A stretch of 64,000 bases of DNA from an uncultured Pelagibacteraceae bacterium (GTDB taxonomy: Bacteria; Pseudomonadota; Alphaproteobacteria; Pelagibacterales; Pelagibacteraceae), in NCBI GenBank assembly GCA_902595535.1, contig CACJQI010000004.1, forward strand, positions 1 to 64,000, read 5' to 3'. The translations under genes were made by a program, and so were the position numbers. The notes beneath the pieces are model-generated. The model ran no database searches and was not told the DNA's origin. It worked only from the letters and a program-made list of their open reading frames with translations. Shown here one piece after another: positions 8,562 through 17,248 of the stretch (positions are counted from its first letter, which is position 1; each line of letters opens with the position of its first letter).

Positions 8562-9854
8562 ATGATTAATTTAATAAAAAAAATAACAATTAGTTTTGTA
8601 ATCATTTTTAGTATTACAAGCTTAGCCTCTGCTGAAACAACCATGTCAGTTGAAGGACAATATATATTTAATTCACTGGGATTTTATTTAGGTGGAGTAT
8701 TAGTAGCATTTATGGCTGCAGGATTTTGTATGCTTGAAAGTGGTTTGGTAACTACAAAAAGTGTATCTACAATTGCAGCAAAAAATATTGGAAAATTTGC
8801 AATATGCTCACTGATATTTTTTTTCTGTGGATACAATGTAGCTTATGGAATACCTGAAGGAGGATTTATAGGCTCTTTTTCAATGTGGAGCGATTCTTCC
8901 GAATTAGCTACAGGATATTCAGATTATTCAGATTGGTTTTTTCAAACCATGTTTGTTTGTGCAACTGCATCTATTGTATCAGGAGCAGTAGCTGAAAGAA
9001 TTAAAATTTGGCCATTTTTTATTTTTGCAGCAATTATGGCTGGAATTATATATCCTATATCAATGGGTTGGCAGTGGGGTGGGGGTTGGTTAAAAACTTC
9101 TGGCTTTTCAGATTTTGCAGGATCGACTTTAGTTCATGCTTGTGGAGGAGCCGCTGCGTTAGCTGGTGTAATTGTTTTAGGTGCAAGAGAAGGAAGATTT
9201 GGAAAAAAAGGAGAAACCAAATCTTTAGTTCCCTTTGCAGCTTCTAGTATACCGCTTGTAACTTTAGGAACTTTTTTACTTTGGTTTGGATGGTTTGGTT
9301 TTAACGGATTTAGTCAACTTGCAATGGGTACATTTGATGATGTTAATGCAATAAGTAAAATTGCAGTAAATACTCATTTAGCTGGTGCGGCTGGAACAGT
9401 TACTGCTGCAGTTGTCACAAGATTACTTGGAGGAAAAACAGATATTGTCATGATGCTTAACGGTGCACTAGCAGGATTAGTTGCAATAACTGCAGAACCA
9501 TTAACACCAAGTCCTTTATTGGCAATTTTGATTGGTTCAATTGGATCCTTAATTATGTACTTTGGAACAAAATTTTTAGAAAGTAAAAAGATTGATGATG
9601 TTGTTGGAGCTATACCAGTTCATATGTTTGCAGGTATATTTGGCACTTTAATTGTTCCAATGTCAAACCCCAACACTTCATTTGGAACTCAGTTAACGGG
9701 TGTAATTGCAGTTTGTTTGTTCAGTTTTATTTTATCATACATTGTATTTAAGGTTTTAAATGCAACGATTGGTTTAAGAATTAGTGCTCAAGCTGAAAAA
9801 CTTGGAACTGATGTCGCTGAGGTAGGCGTTAAAGCTTACGCAATCAGAGACTAA
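8562..9854 (+). CDS. amt: Ammonium transporter Amt, copy 2
   Basis: 430 residues, a paralogue of the preceding gene over its whole length. It has a signal-like N-terminus ending S-A-E-T-T and the same pore signatures: D-F-A-G-S-T-L-V-H-A-C-G-G-A-A-A-L-A, G-W-F-G-F-N-G-F-S, and A-I-P-V-H-M-F-A-G. Differences include Cys in place of Thr beside the first pore His and G-F-S in place of G-G-S. It imports ammonium at the inner membrane. It has its own AAGGAGAG ribosome site and lies downstream of a strong terminator, so it is expressed independently of copy 1, perhaps with different affinity or regulation. Confidence 0.95.
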   Translation: MINLIKKITISFVIIFSITSLASAETTMSVEGQYIFNSLGFYLGGVLVAFMAAGFCMLESGLVTTKSVSTIAAKNIGKFAICSLIFFFCGYNVAYGIPEGGFIGSFSMWSDSSELATGYSDYSDWFFQTMFVCATASIVSGAVAERIKIWPFFIFAAIMAGIIYPISMGWQWGGGWLKTSGFSDFAGSTLVHACGGAAALAGVIVLGAREGRFGKKGETKSLVPFAASSIPLVTLGTFLLWFGWFGFNGFSQLAMGTFDDVNAISKIAVNTHLAGAAGTVTAAVVTRLLGGKTDIVMMLNGALAGLVAITAEPLTPSPLLAILIGSIGSLIMYFGTKFLESKKIDDVVGAIPVHMFAGIFGTLIVPMSNPNTSFGTQLTGVIAVCLFSFILSYIVFKVLNATIGLRISAQAEKLGTDVAEVGVKAYAIRD

Positions 9855-9878
9855 AAAAATTATCTCTCTATAATGTTT

Positions 9879-9909
9879 AAAGGTCCCTTAGAAATAAGGG
9901 GCCTTTTTT
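9879..9909. terminator. Intrinsic terminator of amt copy 2, overlaps bcp end
   Basis: Arms AAAGGTCCCTTA (9879-9890) and TAAGGGGCCTTT (9895-9906), one G-T wobble, GAAA loop, followed by a T-run. It reaches into the last codon of the converging bcp gene and can serve both strands. Confidence 0.88.
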
Positions 9910-10378
9910 ATTTTTGTGAAAATTTTTTAAGTGTTTCAAGGACTTCTTTAGCGTGGTCTTTAACTTTAACGTTCTCCCAAATTTTTATTATTTTGCCCTT
10001 TTTATCTATTAAGAATGTAGTTCGATTAATACCCATAAATTCACGACCCATAAATTTCTTTTTACCCCAAACCTTATATTTCTTAAGGACTTTAATCTCT
10101 TCATCAGCTAATAAATTAAATTTTATCTTATATTTGTCTCTAAATTTGTCATGACTTTTAATATTATCTTTAGATATTCCATAAATTTCGCATTCTAATT
10201 TCTCAAATTTTGATAGCAATTTATTAAAATCATTAGTTTCAATTGTACACCCTGGCGTATCATCTTTAGGATAAAAATAGATCACAACATATTTTCCAAG
10301 AGAATCTTTTAATGAATAGATTTCTTTTGATGTTGATAAAAGTTTAAAATTTGGTGCTTGAGAATTAATTTTTAACAT
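9908..10378 (-). CDS. bcp: Peroxiredoxin Bcp/PrxQ
   Basis: A 156-residue thioredoxin-fold peroxidase that reduces hydroperoxides. The peroxidatic Cys44 lies in D-D-T-P-G-C-T, the family signature. The resolving Cys five residues later, present in E. coli Bcp, is replaced here (T-I-E-T-N-D). Another Cys at residue 63 (L-E-C-E-I) could serve, or the enzyme may be of the 1-Cys type. It is cytoplasmic. It converges on the second ammonium transporter and shares its terminator. The final codons overlap the hairpin T-run. Confidence 0.93.
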   Translation of the reverse strand: MLKINSQAPNFKLLSTSKEIYSLKDSLGKYVVIYFYPKDDTPGCTIETNDFNKLLSKFEKLECEIYGISKDNIKSHDKFRDKYKIKFNLLADEEIKVLKKYKVWGKKKFMGREFMGINRTTFLIDKKGKIIKIWENVKVKDHAKEVLETLKKFSQK

Positions 10379-10424
10379 AATTTTCTAGCAATATAATACT
10401 ATTAAGGTATTTTAAAACACAATT

Positions 10425-10808
10425 ATGACAGTTAAATCTATTCAAACTTTGGTATCAGAGGCAATGCAAGAAATTAAAACAATTAATGCAGACGATGCTT
10501 ATAAAATGATTGAAGATAACGAATGTAATTTGATTGACATAAGAGAAGCTAGAGAATTAGAAAAAACAGGTAGTGTTGAAAATTCAGTCCATATTTCAAG
10601 AGGAATGCTAGAAATCTTTTTAGATCCAAATAGTATTTATTTCCAAAAAGGAAAATTAGATCAAAATAAAGAAATGGTTCTATTTTGCGCTGGAGGAGTT
10701 AGATCAGCTTTAGCAGTGAAAGCTTTAAAGAATATGGGTTATGAGAAAGTTTCACATATAGATGGTGGATTTGGAGCTATTAGTCAGAGTAAGTTTAAAA
10801 TTGTTTAA
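10425..10808 (+). CDS. Rhodanese-domain protein
   Basis: 127 residues forming one rhodanese domain. The N-terminal strand L-I-D-I-R-E-A-R-E-L matches the conserved D-x-R motif, and the active-site loop is C-A-G-G-V-R-S with Cys88 as the sulfur-carrying residue. It has no signal peptide, so it is cytoplasmic. Such proteins transfer sulfane sulfur or bind thiols. It is divergent from bcp with a 46-base shared upstream region and overlaps the converging downstream gene by 4 bases at the stops. The specific acceptor is unknown. Confidence 0.9.
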   Translation: MTVKSIQTLVSEAMQEIKTINADDAYKMIEDNECNLIDIREARELEKTGSVENSVHISRGMLEIFLDPNSIYFQKGKLDQNKEMVLFCAGGVRSALAVKALKNMGYEKVSHIDGGFGAISQSKFKIV

Positions 10809-11392
10809 TTAGAACATACTTCATCAACAGCATAGTCTAGACGATCTTGACCCCAGAAAATTTTATTTTTGGCAACAAAAGTTGGAGCTCCAAATAATTC
10901 TTTTTTAAATGCTTCAGCTGTTAATTCTTTTAATTGATCTTTGATTAATTGATTACTTATACCCTCAAAAAATTTTTTATTATCAATATTTAATATTTCT
11001 AATATCTTGGTTATTTCAATTTCATTAGATAAATCAATGTTATCTCTCCAATACGCATTAAAAAATGCATCTAGATATAATTTTTTTAAATTTTCTTCTA
11101 CATATAAATATCCTCTCATTATATAAAGAGAGTTTATTGGAAATTTAGAGTTCCAATTAAAAGAAATATTATTTTTTTCTGATACTAATTCACAATCACT
11201 TTGTAATATTTTTATTTTGTATTTATTAAATGCTGGAGCATCAATTTCAGCTAATTTGTGCAAACCGCCCAATAGAATAGGCTTATAATTAAAAAAGACT
11301 TTTTTATTTTGAACGATTTTTTGTATTTTTTTGTGAGCAATAAATGAGAAGGGACTAATTATATCAAAATAAAAATCTATCTGATTACTCAT
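10805..11392 (-). CDS. DsbA-family / 2-hydroxychromene-2-carboxylate isomerase-like protein
   Basis: A 195-residue thioredoxin-fold protein of the DsbA/GST-kappa group. It begins I-D-F-Y-F-D-I-I-S-P-F-S, where the Ser/Pro region replaces the C-x-x-C of DsbA and is typical of 2-hydroxychromene-2-carboxylate isomerases. It ends with F-G-A-P-T-F-V, then F-W-G-Q-D-R-L-D-Y, both family signatures. It probably uses glutathione. The chromene isomerase activity is known from naphthalene catabolism, and nothing here suggests that pathway, so the real substrate is unknown. Its start overlaps the end of the upstream membrane gene by 8 bases. Confidence 0.8.
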   Translation of the reverse strand: MSNQIDFYFDIISPFSFIAHKKIQKIVQNKKVFFNYKPILLGGLHKLAEIDAPAFNKYKIKILQSDCELVSEKNNISFNWNSKFPINSLYIMRGYLYVEENLKKLYLDAFFNAYWRDNIDLSNEIEITKILEILNIDNKKFFEGISNQLIKDQLKELTAEAFKKELFGAPTFVAKNKIFWGQDRLDYAVDEVCSN

Positions 11393-11858
11393 ATAGACTC
11401 ATACGTTTTGCGTAGAAAATTCGAATTATCCAATAAATAAACAATCCAATTGGACCTATTAAATAAGTTATAATCAGAGGTACCGCTAAAAGAATTTTAT
11501 TAATAAAAAATTTTTGAGCATCTTTTACAATCCATCCACCTAGAAATAAATTGATAGCAATAAAATGGGTCCAGAAAATCATCAAATATAAGTTATCTTC
11601 AAATAATCTGGATAATTCATATATGCCTAAATAAAGGGTGAAGTTTCCAACGAAATCGTACCCGATTAAATATGATTTATATAAAACAAATGAATAAGCC
11701 CCACCCAACAAAAAAAATGGAAATATCGATGTTACAAAATACCTACATAAGTGAGATTGTGGAAAGAAAATTAAAATAAACCAAAAAGGTAATACACCTA
11801 AATTAACCCACATGTAAAGTGTCTCAATTGTAAAGTAAGTATAAATTTGTTCGATCAT
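11385..11858 (-). CDS. ABA4-like (DUF4281) membrane protein
   Basis: 157 residues with about four transmembrane helices. Features matching the ABA4-like/DUF4281 family are the W-T-H-F-I-A-I-N-L-F-L-G-G-W-I segment, where the usual sequence has His and a W-I pair, and the L-I-G-P-I-G-L-F-I-Y-W segment near the C-terminus. Plant ABA4 acts in neoxanthin formation; bacterial homologues have no agreed function. It is coupled by an 8-base overlap to the isomerase-like gene downstream, which suggests related work. Family assignment is by eye from these two segments. Confidence 0.7.
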   Translation of the reverse strand: MIEQIYTYFTIETLYMWVNLGVLPFWFILIFFPQSHLCRYFVTSIFPFFLLGGAYSFVLYKSYLIGYDFVGNFTLYLGIYELSRLFEDNLYLMIFWTHFIAINLFLGGWIVKDAQKFFINKILLAVPLIITYLIGPIGLFIYWIIRIFYAKRMSLYE

Positions 11859-11884
11859 TTAAATATATTATATAAAATCTAACC

Positions 11885-12448
11885 ATGATTCCTATAAGAA
11901 ATAGAAAAAAAGCCTTAAATGTAACAGTTGAAGAGATGAGAAATTTTGCATTAGCTTATGTCGACAAATATGCGCCCTCAAAACAACAATTAAAAACCTA
12001 TTTGTTAAAGAAATATATGAAACTTTCAGCATCAGATATAAGAAAAAAAGATGTAAATAAACTTATTGATATTGTTCTTATAGATTTAGAAAAAAGTAAA
12101 TTTATCAATGATAAATTTTATTCTGAGAGTAAGGCGAAAAGTATGATCCAAAGAGGAAATTCAATTAATAAAATCAGAAATTATTTAATTGGCAAAGGTA
12201 TCAATGATGAGTTCATTAAAGATACAGTTCAAAAAATAAATGAAGATAATTCTGATCAAGATTTTTTTTCAGCTATAAAAATTTGTAAAAAAAAAAGAAT
12301 TGGTCCAGCAAGAGTAGAAGACAATAGAATTTTATTTTACAAAAAGGATATATCTTTACTCGCTCGTAATGGTTTTGATTTTGAAACTTCAAAAAAAGTA
12401 ATGGATATAGAAAAAGATGAATATCTAAAAATAATAAATTTACTTTAG
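11885..12448 (+). CDS. recX: RecX-family regulatory protein
   Basis: 187 residues, almost entirely helical and basic, with the repeated three-helix pattern of RecX. Recognisable segments are A-L-A-Y-V-D-K-Y-A-P-S-K-Q-Q-L near residue 24, F-I-N-D-K-F-Y-S-E-S-K-A-K-S near residue 77 and L-I-G-K-G-I-N-D-E-F near residue 104. RecX binds and limits the RecA filament. recA is not in this window. The end overlaps the converging small membrane gene by 9 bases. Sequence divergence is high, but the repeat layout is convincing. Confidence 0.8.
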   Translation: MIPIRNRKKALNVTVEEMRNFALAYVDKYAPSKQQLKTYLLKKYMKLSASDIRKKDVNKLIDIVLIDLEKSKFINDKFYSESKAKSMIQRGNSINKIRNYLIGKGINDEFIKDTVQKINEDNSDQDFFSAIKICKKKRIGPARVEDNRILFYKKDISLLARNGFDFETSKKVMDIEKDEYLKIINLL

Positions 12449-12583
12449 TTTTTTTTTATCTTCTTCTTCAACTAAATTATTTATTTTATTTCTTATATAG
12501 TTTTTAACAAATACAAAAACTAATAAACCAAAAATTGCAACAGAAACTATTATAATAAGAATAATTCTAAGTTGCTCATCCAT
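12440..12583 (-). CDS. Small membrane protein, 47 aa, downstream of cysQ
   Basis: Read on the minus strand from the CAT at 12581-12583: M-D-E-Q-L-R-I-I-L-I-I-I-V and on, giving one strong transmembrane helix (residues 7-26). A charged tail (K-N-Y-I-R-N-K, then E-E-E-D-K-K-K-L-K) follows. The start overlaps the cysQ stop as TAATG, so translation is probably coupled. It is too short for routine gene calls, but the helix-plus-charged-tail pattern and the junction support it. The function is unknown. Confidence 0.6.
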   Translation of the reverse strand: MDEQLRIILIIIVSVAIFGLLVFVFVKNYIRNKINNLVEEEDKKKLK

Positions 12584-13347
12584 TATAATATATTTTTGCT
12601 TTTTAAAATTATGCTTGGGTTTTTTAAATCTTTTTTTCCATATAAAATCTCATTACCATCAAAATCTGTTATAGTACCACCTGAGGCAACTAAAATTGCA
12701 TGTCCTGCAGCAATATCCCATTCATAGGCTCTAGGTTCTGCCACATAACCATCGTATTCTCCAGTTGCAACAACACAAAATTTTAAAGAACTTTTCATTT
12801 TTACATTTTCTACCACACCTAAGCTTTGATATATTTTTTGAATTTCAGGTTTAATTTTATTTGAGTAAGAAATAAATTTTATTGGTTTATTATTTTTAGC
12901 AGATTTTTCTTTTAGATTAACAATAATTCCATTGCTTAACTCATATGCATTTCCCTTACCGTAAGCATAAAACATTCTTTTTTTAGCAGGAGCATTAATT
13001 AATCCTGCAACTGGTTTATTGTTAATAATTAAACCAGCATTGATTGTGAATTCCTCAAGACCATTTATATAATCGTATGTTCCATCAATAGGATCAATTA
13101 ACCAAAAATTTTTTAACTCAGTATTATCTTTATTATCTGTTGTTTCCTCTGAAATAATTGGAATTTCTGGAGTGATTTCAGAAATTTTTTTAGTAATAAA
13201 TTTGTTAACTTCTAAATCACCATTACTTACCGGTGTATTGTCAGATTTAATTTCTTTTTTTAATCCATTATCTCTTAATGAAATAGATAACTCTCCAGCC
13301 TTTAAAAGGGTATCTACTAATTCTTCAATTATTTTTTTTACATCCAT
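12583..13347 (-). CDS. cysQ: 3'(2'),5'-bisphosphate nucleotidase CysQ (inositol-monophosphatase family)
   Basis: 254 residues with the full metal-binding set of the family: S-E-E near residue 66-68, W-L-I-D-P-I-D-G-T at 82-90, and a C-terminal Y-E-W-D-I-A-A-G-H motif. CysQ removes the 3' phosphate from PAP, a by-product of sulfate assimilation and of phosphopantetheine transfer. The Y-D-Y-I-N-G after the D-P-I-D-G-T motif suits CysQ rather than true inositol phosphatases (usually N-F). It lies in a three-gene minus-strand operon between a DUF3553 gene and a small membrane protein. The residual doubt is between CysQ and another member of the family. Confidence 0.87.
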   Translation of the reverse strand: MDVKKIIEELVDTLLKAGELSISLRDNGLKKEIKSDNTPVSNGDLEVNKFITKKISEITPEIPIISEETTDNKDNTELKNFWLIDPIDGTYDYINGLEEFTINAGLIINNKPVAGLINAPAKKRMFYAYGKGNAYELSNGIIVNLKEKSAKNNKPIKFISYSNKIKPEIQKIYQSLGVVENVKMKSSLKFCVVATGEYDGYVAEPRAYEWDIAAGHAILVASGGTITDFDGNEILYGKKDLKNPSIILKSKNIL

Positions 13348-13353
13348 TTAAAA

Positions 13354-13521
13354 TTAGCCAATTTTCTTTAACTCAATATTTTTTGCATTAATTACCTTTT
13401 TTCCAACATTTTCAAAATTAACAGTAACTTTTCCATCTATAATAGATTGAACTTGGCCAATACCCCAGTCTTTATTGCTTGGATTAGTGACTTTGTCACC
13501 TGGTTCATAATCTAAAATCAT
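13354..13521 (-). CDS. DUF3553-family small protein, 55 aa
   Basis: The minus-strand ORF from the CAT at 13519-13521 encodes [14 protein letters not shown], then D-W-G-I-G-Q-V-Q-S, then [14 protein letters not shown]. This is the pattern of DUF3553 (G-D-x-V-x-x-P, D-W-G-x-G-Q-V, K-V-x-V-x-F), a small beta-rich domain also found at the end of some helicases. Its stop lies 6 bases upstream of the cysQ start, so it is the first gene of that operon. The function is unknown, and a nucleic-acid or protein interaction role is only a guess. Confidence 0.8.
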   Translation of the reverse strand: MILDYEPGDKVTNPSNKDWGIGQVQSIIDGKVTVNFENVGKKVINAKNIELKKIG

Positions 13522-13562
13522 TTAATTTAATTTATATTGTAAATAAGTATAAATACCACCTT

Positions 13563-14681
13563 ATGAATAAAGAATTAAACTCAATTGGGATTGATAAGAA
13601 GCCTAATGATACAACAGTGGTTGTTGCAATGTCAGGTGGTGTTGACTCATCGACAGTTGCAGGCATCATGAAAAATGAGGGTTATAGGGTTATTGGTATT
13701 ACACTAAAGCTTTATGATGATGGTAAAGAGGTCGCATCATCAAAACAATGTTGTTCTGGACAAGATATAATGGATGCAAAACGTGTTGCACATAAATTGA
13801 ATATTGAACATAAAATTTTATATTATCAGGATAAATTCAAGCAAGGTGTAATCGATAATTTTGTTGATAGTTATTTAAGTGGAGAAACTCCAATACCATG
13901 TGTGCAATGTAATCAAACTGTAAAGTTTAAAGATTTATTTGAAGTGTCAAAAGAACTTCATGCAGACGCTTTAGTTACAGGTCATTATGTAAAAAGTATC
14001 ACATCGAATAATACAACTAACATGTATAGAGCTATTGATGAAAATAGAGATCAAAGTTATTTTTTATTTAATACTACACGTGAGCAATTAGATTATCTAA
14101 GATTTCCATTAGGTGGAATGCTTAAAGATAAAACAAGAGAAATTGCTAAAAATTTAGATTTAAATGTAGCTGACAAACCAGATAGTCAAGATATATGTTT
14201 TGTACCAAATGGAGATTACGCATCTGTTATTAGAAAATTTAGACCAGATTCTTTTCAAAAAGGAAATATAAAAAATCTAGATGGTGATGTAATAGGTGTG
14301 CACGATGGAATAATTAATTTTACCATTGGTCAAAGGAAGGGAATTAAAGTATCCGATAAAGAACCTTTGTATGTTCTCAAGATTAATTCTGAAAATAACG
14401 AAATAGTAGTCGGTCCAAAAGAAAAACTTGGAAAAAAAACTATAACTTTAAAAGATTTAAATTTATTAACTGATAAAAAAGAATTAGAAAAAAATATATT
14501 TGTTAAAGTAAGATCAACAGGCAGCCTTTTAGAGGCAAAAATTGATTTAAAAGACGATAATACAGCTAATGTTAGTTTGATTTATCCAGAAGATGGTATT
14601 TCACCTGGACAGGCATGTGTGTTTTACAACAAGGACCAATTTGGTCACAAAGTTTTAGGTGGTGGTTGGATTAAAGATTAG
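13563..14681 (+). CDS. mnmA: tRNA 2-thiouridylase MnmA
   Basis: 372 residues. It has the ATP-pyrophosphatase loop S-G-G-V-D-S-S at 24-30, the catalytic Cys in P-C-V-Q-C-N (Cys116), T-G-H-Y, and the second conserved Cys in D-I-C-F-V-P (Cys212). The C-terminal domain carries T-I-G-Q-R-K-G-I and S-P-G-Q-A-C-V. It transfers sulfur to U34 of tRNA-Lys, -Glu and -Gln. The ATG at 13563 leaves a slightly long N-terminal lead (about 18 residues before the first strand), and no better in-frame start is visible. It is divergent from the DUF3553-cysQ operon. Confidence 0.95.
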   Translation: MNKELNSIGIDKKPNDTTVVVAMSGGVDSSTVAGIMKNEGYRVIGITLKLYDDGKEVASSKQCCSGQDIMDAKRVAHKLNIEHKILYYQDKFKQGVIDNFVDSYLSGETPIPCVQCNQTVKFKDLFEVSKELHADALVTGHYVKSITSNNTTNMYRAIDENRDQSYFLFNTTREQLDYLRFPLGGMLKDKTREIAKNLDLNVADKPDSQDICFVPNGDYASVIRKFRPDSFQKGNIKNLDGDVIGVHDGIINFTIGQRKGIKVSDKEPLYVLKINSENNEIVVGPKEKLGKKTITLKDLNLLTDKKELEKNIFVKVRSTGSLLEAKIDLKDDNTANVSLIYPEDGISPGQACVFYNKDQFGHKVLGGGWIKD

Positions 14682-14686
14682 AGGAA

Positions 14687-14770
14687 TTATTTCTTCTTAT
14701 TTTTTCTTTTAGCTCTTCTTTTTTTTGAGCCTTGTTTTCTTCGGCCTCTATGTTTCTTTGGGTAACTCAT
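14687..14770 (-). CDS. Very small, highly basic peptide, 27 aa
   Basis: The minus-strand ORF from the CAT at 14768-14770 encodes a 27-residue peptide beginning M-S-Y-P-K-K-H-R-G-R-R-K-Q. Lys and Arg dominate, and there is no acidic residue. It resembles small ribosome-associated or RNA-binding peptides in composition. It sits convergent with mnmA (6 bases after its stop) and divergent from the MetC-like gene. The non-repetitive start and complete ORF in a gene-dense genome support it; lysine-rich AT sequence can produce such frames by chance, so certainty is moderate. Confidence 0.5.
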   Translation of the reverse strand: MSYPKKHRGRRKQGSKKRRAKRKNKKK

Positions 14771-14845
14771 TAAATCCTATATATTAATTTTATTGACGTT
14801 TTTTACGGGATATAGCATTGTCTTCTAAACATATCAAATTTTATT

Positions 14846-16021
14846 ATGACTAATTCATTTAAAACATTCCTTAAACACACTGCGAAAGACTTCCATAATC
14901 AGTCAGTAAACCCTCCAGTTGTCAGAGCATCAACAATTATATTTAAATCGATGCAACATATAAGAAAGACACAGGCAAAAGCACAAAAAAATCCAATTGG
15001 TGGACACTATGATTATGGTAGACAAGGAACATCGACTACTCACATACTTCAAAAGATTTTGACTAAACTTGAGGAAAGCTATCATGTATTTACAACCCCA
15101 ACAGGATTTGGTGCAGTTTTTTTAGCTATTTTTAGTGTTACTAGACCTGGAGATGAGATCATAGTTACAGACTCAGTATATAGTCCTACAAGAAATTTAA
15201 CTCAAGATTTTCTGAAAGAATTTAATATTAAAGCAGTTTTTTACGATCCACACGATTTAAAAACTATTGAAAAAAATATTACAAAAAAGACCAAATTAAT
15301 TTTGGTTGAAAACCCTGGAAGCAATTCTTTTGAATTTCAAGATCTTGGTAAAATTATATCAATAGCAAAAAAAAATAAAATTTTAACAGCAATTGATAAT
15401 ACTTGGGCAACACCTTATTATTTTAAACCAATAAAATTTGGGTTTGATATGTCAATTGTCTCTGCCACCAAATATTACTCAGGCCATTCTGACGTAATGG
15501 GCGGAAGTTTAGCGGTAAATAAAAAAGTTTTTAACAAAGTAAAAGCTGCTGAGAGAAATACAGGCTTAAGATTAGGTCCTGATGACGCTTATCTAATTAC
15601 AAGAGGATTAAGAACTCTTGATGTAAGATTAGATCGTCACAGTGAAAATGCAAAAAAGGTCGCTGAATTTTTATCAAAAAATAAAAAATTTAAATTACTT
15701 TATCCTTATAAAAAAGATTCTTACAATTTTAGAATGTGGAAAAAATACTATTCTGGTGCATCAGGATTAATGGGGTTAAAGATAAAATCTAAAAATACAA
15801 ATTCAGTTAAAAAATTTGTTAATTCGCTTAAATTATTTGGTTATGGTTATAGTTGGGGTGGTTTTGAAAGTTTAGCTTTACATCAAGAATACAGAGAAAC
15901 AGGAAATAGAAAATACTTAAATTTAGCAAAAGACGAACATCTTGTAAGATTACATATAGGTCTTGAAGATCCTAGCGACCTTATCACTGATATTAAACAG
16001 GCTTTGAAACATTTAAAGTAA
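14846..16021 (+). CDS. metC: Cystathionine beta-lyase-like PLP enzyme (Cys/Met metabolism family)
   Basis: 391 residues, a fold-type I PLP enzyme. Family motifs are Y-D-Y-G-R-Q-G-T-S-T-T, the cofactor Asp in A-I-D-N-T-W-A-T-P, and the Schiff-base Lys209 in S-A-T-K-Y-Y-S-G-H-S-D-V-M-G-G. The T-K-Y-Y-S-G-H-S-D pattern is typical of cystathionine beta-lyase. It would cleave cystathionine to homocysteine, pyruvate and ammonia, or act as another C-S lyase. It is followed 6 bases later by an MFS carrier, likely co-transcribed. Related enzymes such as methionine gamma-lyase cannot be excluded by eye. Confidence 0.82.
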   Translation: MTNSFKTFLKHTAKDFHNQSVNPPVVRASTIIFKSMQHIRKTQAKAQKNPIGGHYDYGRQGTSTTHILQKILTKLEESYHVFTTPTGFGAVFLAIFSVTRPGDEIIVTDSVYSPTRNLTQDFLKEFNIKAVFYDPHDLKTIEKNITKKTKLILVENPGSNSFEFQDLGKIISIAKKNKILTAIDNTWATPYYFKPIKFGFDMSIVSATKYYSGHSDVMGGSLAVNKKVFNKVKAAERNTGLRLGPDDAYLITRGLRTLDVRLDRHSENAKKVAEFLSKNKKFKLLYPYKKDSYNFRMWKKYYSGASGLMGLKIKSKNTNSVKKFVNSLKLFGYGYSWGGFESLALHQEYRETGNRKYLNLAKDEHLVRLHIGLEDPSDLITDIKQALKHLK

Positions 16022-16027
16022 ATTTAA

Positions 16028-17248
16028 ATGTCAGCAGAAAAATTTATTAAAAACAAAACAGTTTTAATCACTTTGCTTTCAGCATGTTTAATTGTAATTG
16101 TTTCGCTCGGTATTCGTCAAACTTTTGGAATGTTCTATTTTGATTTTTCAACTGACTTAGGAATTACTCTTTCACAATTTGGTTTCGCATTAGGTCTTCA
16201 AATGTTTTTATGGGGAGCCTTTGCACCTTGGTTTGGAGTTATCACTGACAAATATGGTGGTCATATAGCTGTATTTATTGGCTTTGTATTTTATTTGCTT
16301 GGAGTATTAATGTTGATTTCAGATTATAATACAGGTCTTTACTTTGTTACAGGAATTGGAGTTTTAATAGGAATAGCTCTTGGAGGTACTGCAATAAGTA
16401 TTCCAGTCTCAGTTGTTGCAAAACATTTTCCGCAATCAAATAGAACAGCAGCTATTGGTATAGTTACTGCAGCAGGATCTTTTGGTTATTTTATATCACC
16501 AGTCTTTACAAGGTATTCTCTAGTAGAGTATGGATGGGAAACTACTCTTATATTTTTTGCATCTTTATTATTTATTGGTTTGATTTTAGCTTTTTTTTTA
16601 ACAACCCCAAAAATTGTTGTTGGTGGAAAAATTGATGATGATCAAACAGCAATGGAGGCTCTAAGTGAAGCTTTTAAATCAAAAAGTTATATTTATTTAA
16701 CATTAGGTTTTTTTGTTTGTGGTTGGCATATTGCTTTAGTCGCTACTCATATTCCTGTTTATATTAATGATAGAGGTCTACCTGAGTGGTGTACTGTTAC
16801 AATTCTTTCAATGATAGGTTTATTTAATATTGTTGGAACGTTAACATCTGGATATTTGGCTCAAAAATTAAGCAAAAAATTAATGTTAAGTGCTATTTAC
16901 TTATCTAGAGGCTTGGTTATAGCTATATTTATTTTCTTACCACCTAGTCCAATAATTGCAGTATTATTCGGGATTACATTTGGTTTCTTGTGGCTTTCAA
17001 CAGTTCCTCCGACAATGGGATTGGTTGGTTTTATATTTGGGACTAAATATATTGGATTACTATATGGGATAGTTTTTTTAAGTCATCAAGTAGGATCATT
17101 CCTAGGGGCGTATCTAGGTGGGGTATTTCATGATGTCTATGGATCATATGATTATGCGTGGTATATTTCTATTGCTTTATCTATTTTTGCTGGGCTGATA
17201 CATTTACCTATAATAGAAAAACAAGTTGCAAGACTTCAAACAACTTAG
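16028..17248 (+). CDS. MFS transporter, 12 TM
   Basis: 406 residues with about twelve transmembrane helices in two halves and the MFS loop pattern between helices 2 and 3 (G-V-I-T-D-K-Y-G-G). The overall type, starting with a G-I-R-Q-T-F-G-M-F-Y first helix, resembles the oxalate/formate or monocarboxylate branch of MFS carriers. It lies in the inner membrane. It follows the MetC-like gene closely and overlaps the pabB-type gene by 23 bases if the TTG start there is right. The substrate cannot be deduced; its partner suggests an amino or keto acid, but this is weak. Confidence 0.85.
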   Translation: MSAEKFIKNKTVLITLLSACLIVIVSLGIRQTFGMFYFDFSTDLGITLSQFGFALGLQMFLWGAFAPWFGVITDKYGGHIAVFIGFVFYLLGVLMLISDYNTGLYFVTGIGVLIGIALGGTAISIPVSVVAKHFPQSNRTAAIGIVTAAGSFGYFISPVFTRYSLVEYGWETTLIFFASLLFIGLILAFFLTTPKIVVGGKIDDDQTAMEALSEAFKSKSYIYLTLGFFVCGWHIALVATHIPVYINDRGLPEWCTVTILSMIGLFNIVGTLTSGYLAQKLSKKLMLSAIYLSRGLVIAIFIFLPPSPIIAVLFGITFGFLWLSTVPPTMGLVGFIFGTKYIGLLYGIVFLSHQVGSFLGAYLGGVFHDVYGSYDYAWYISIALSIFAGLIHLPIIEKQVARLQTT

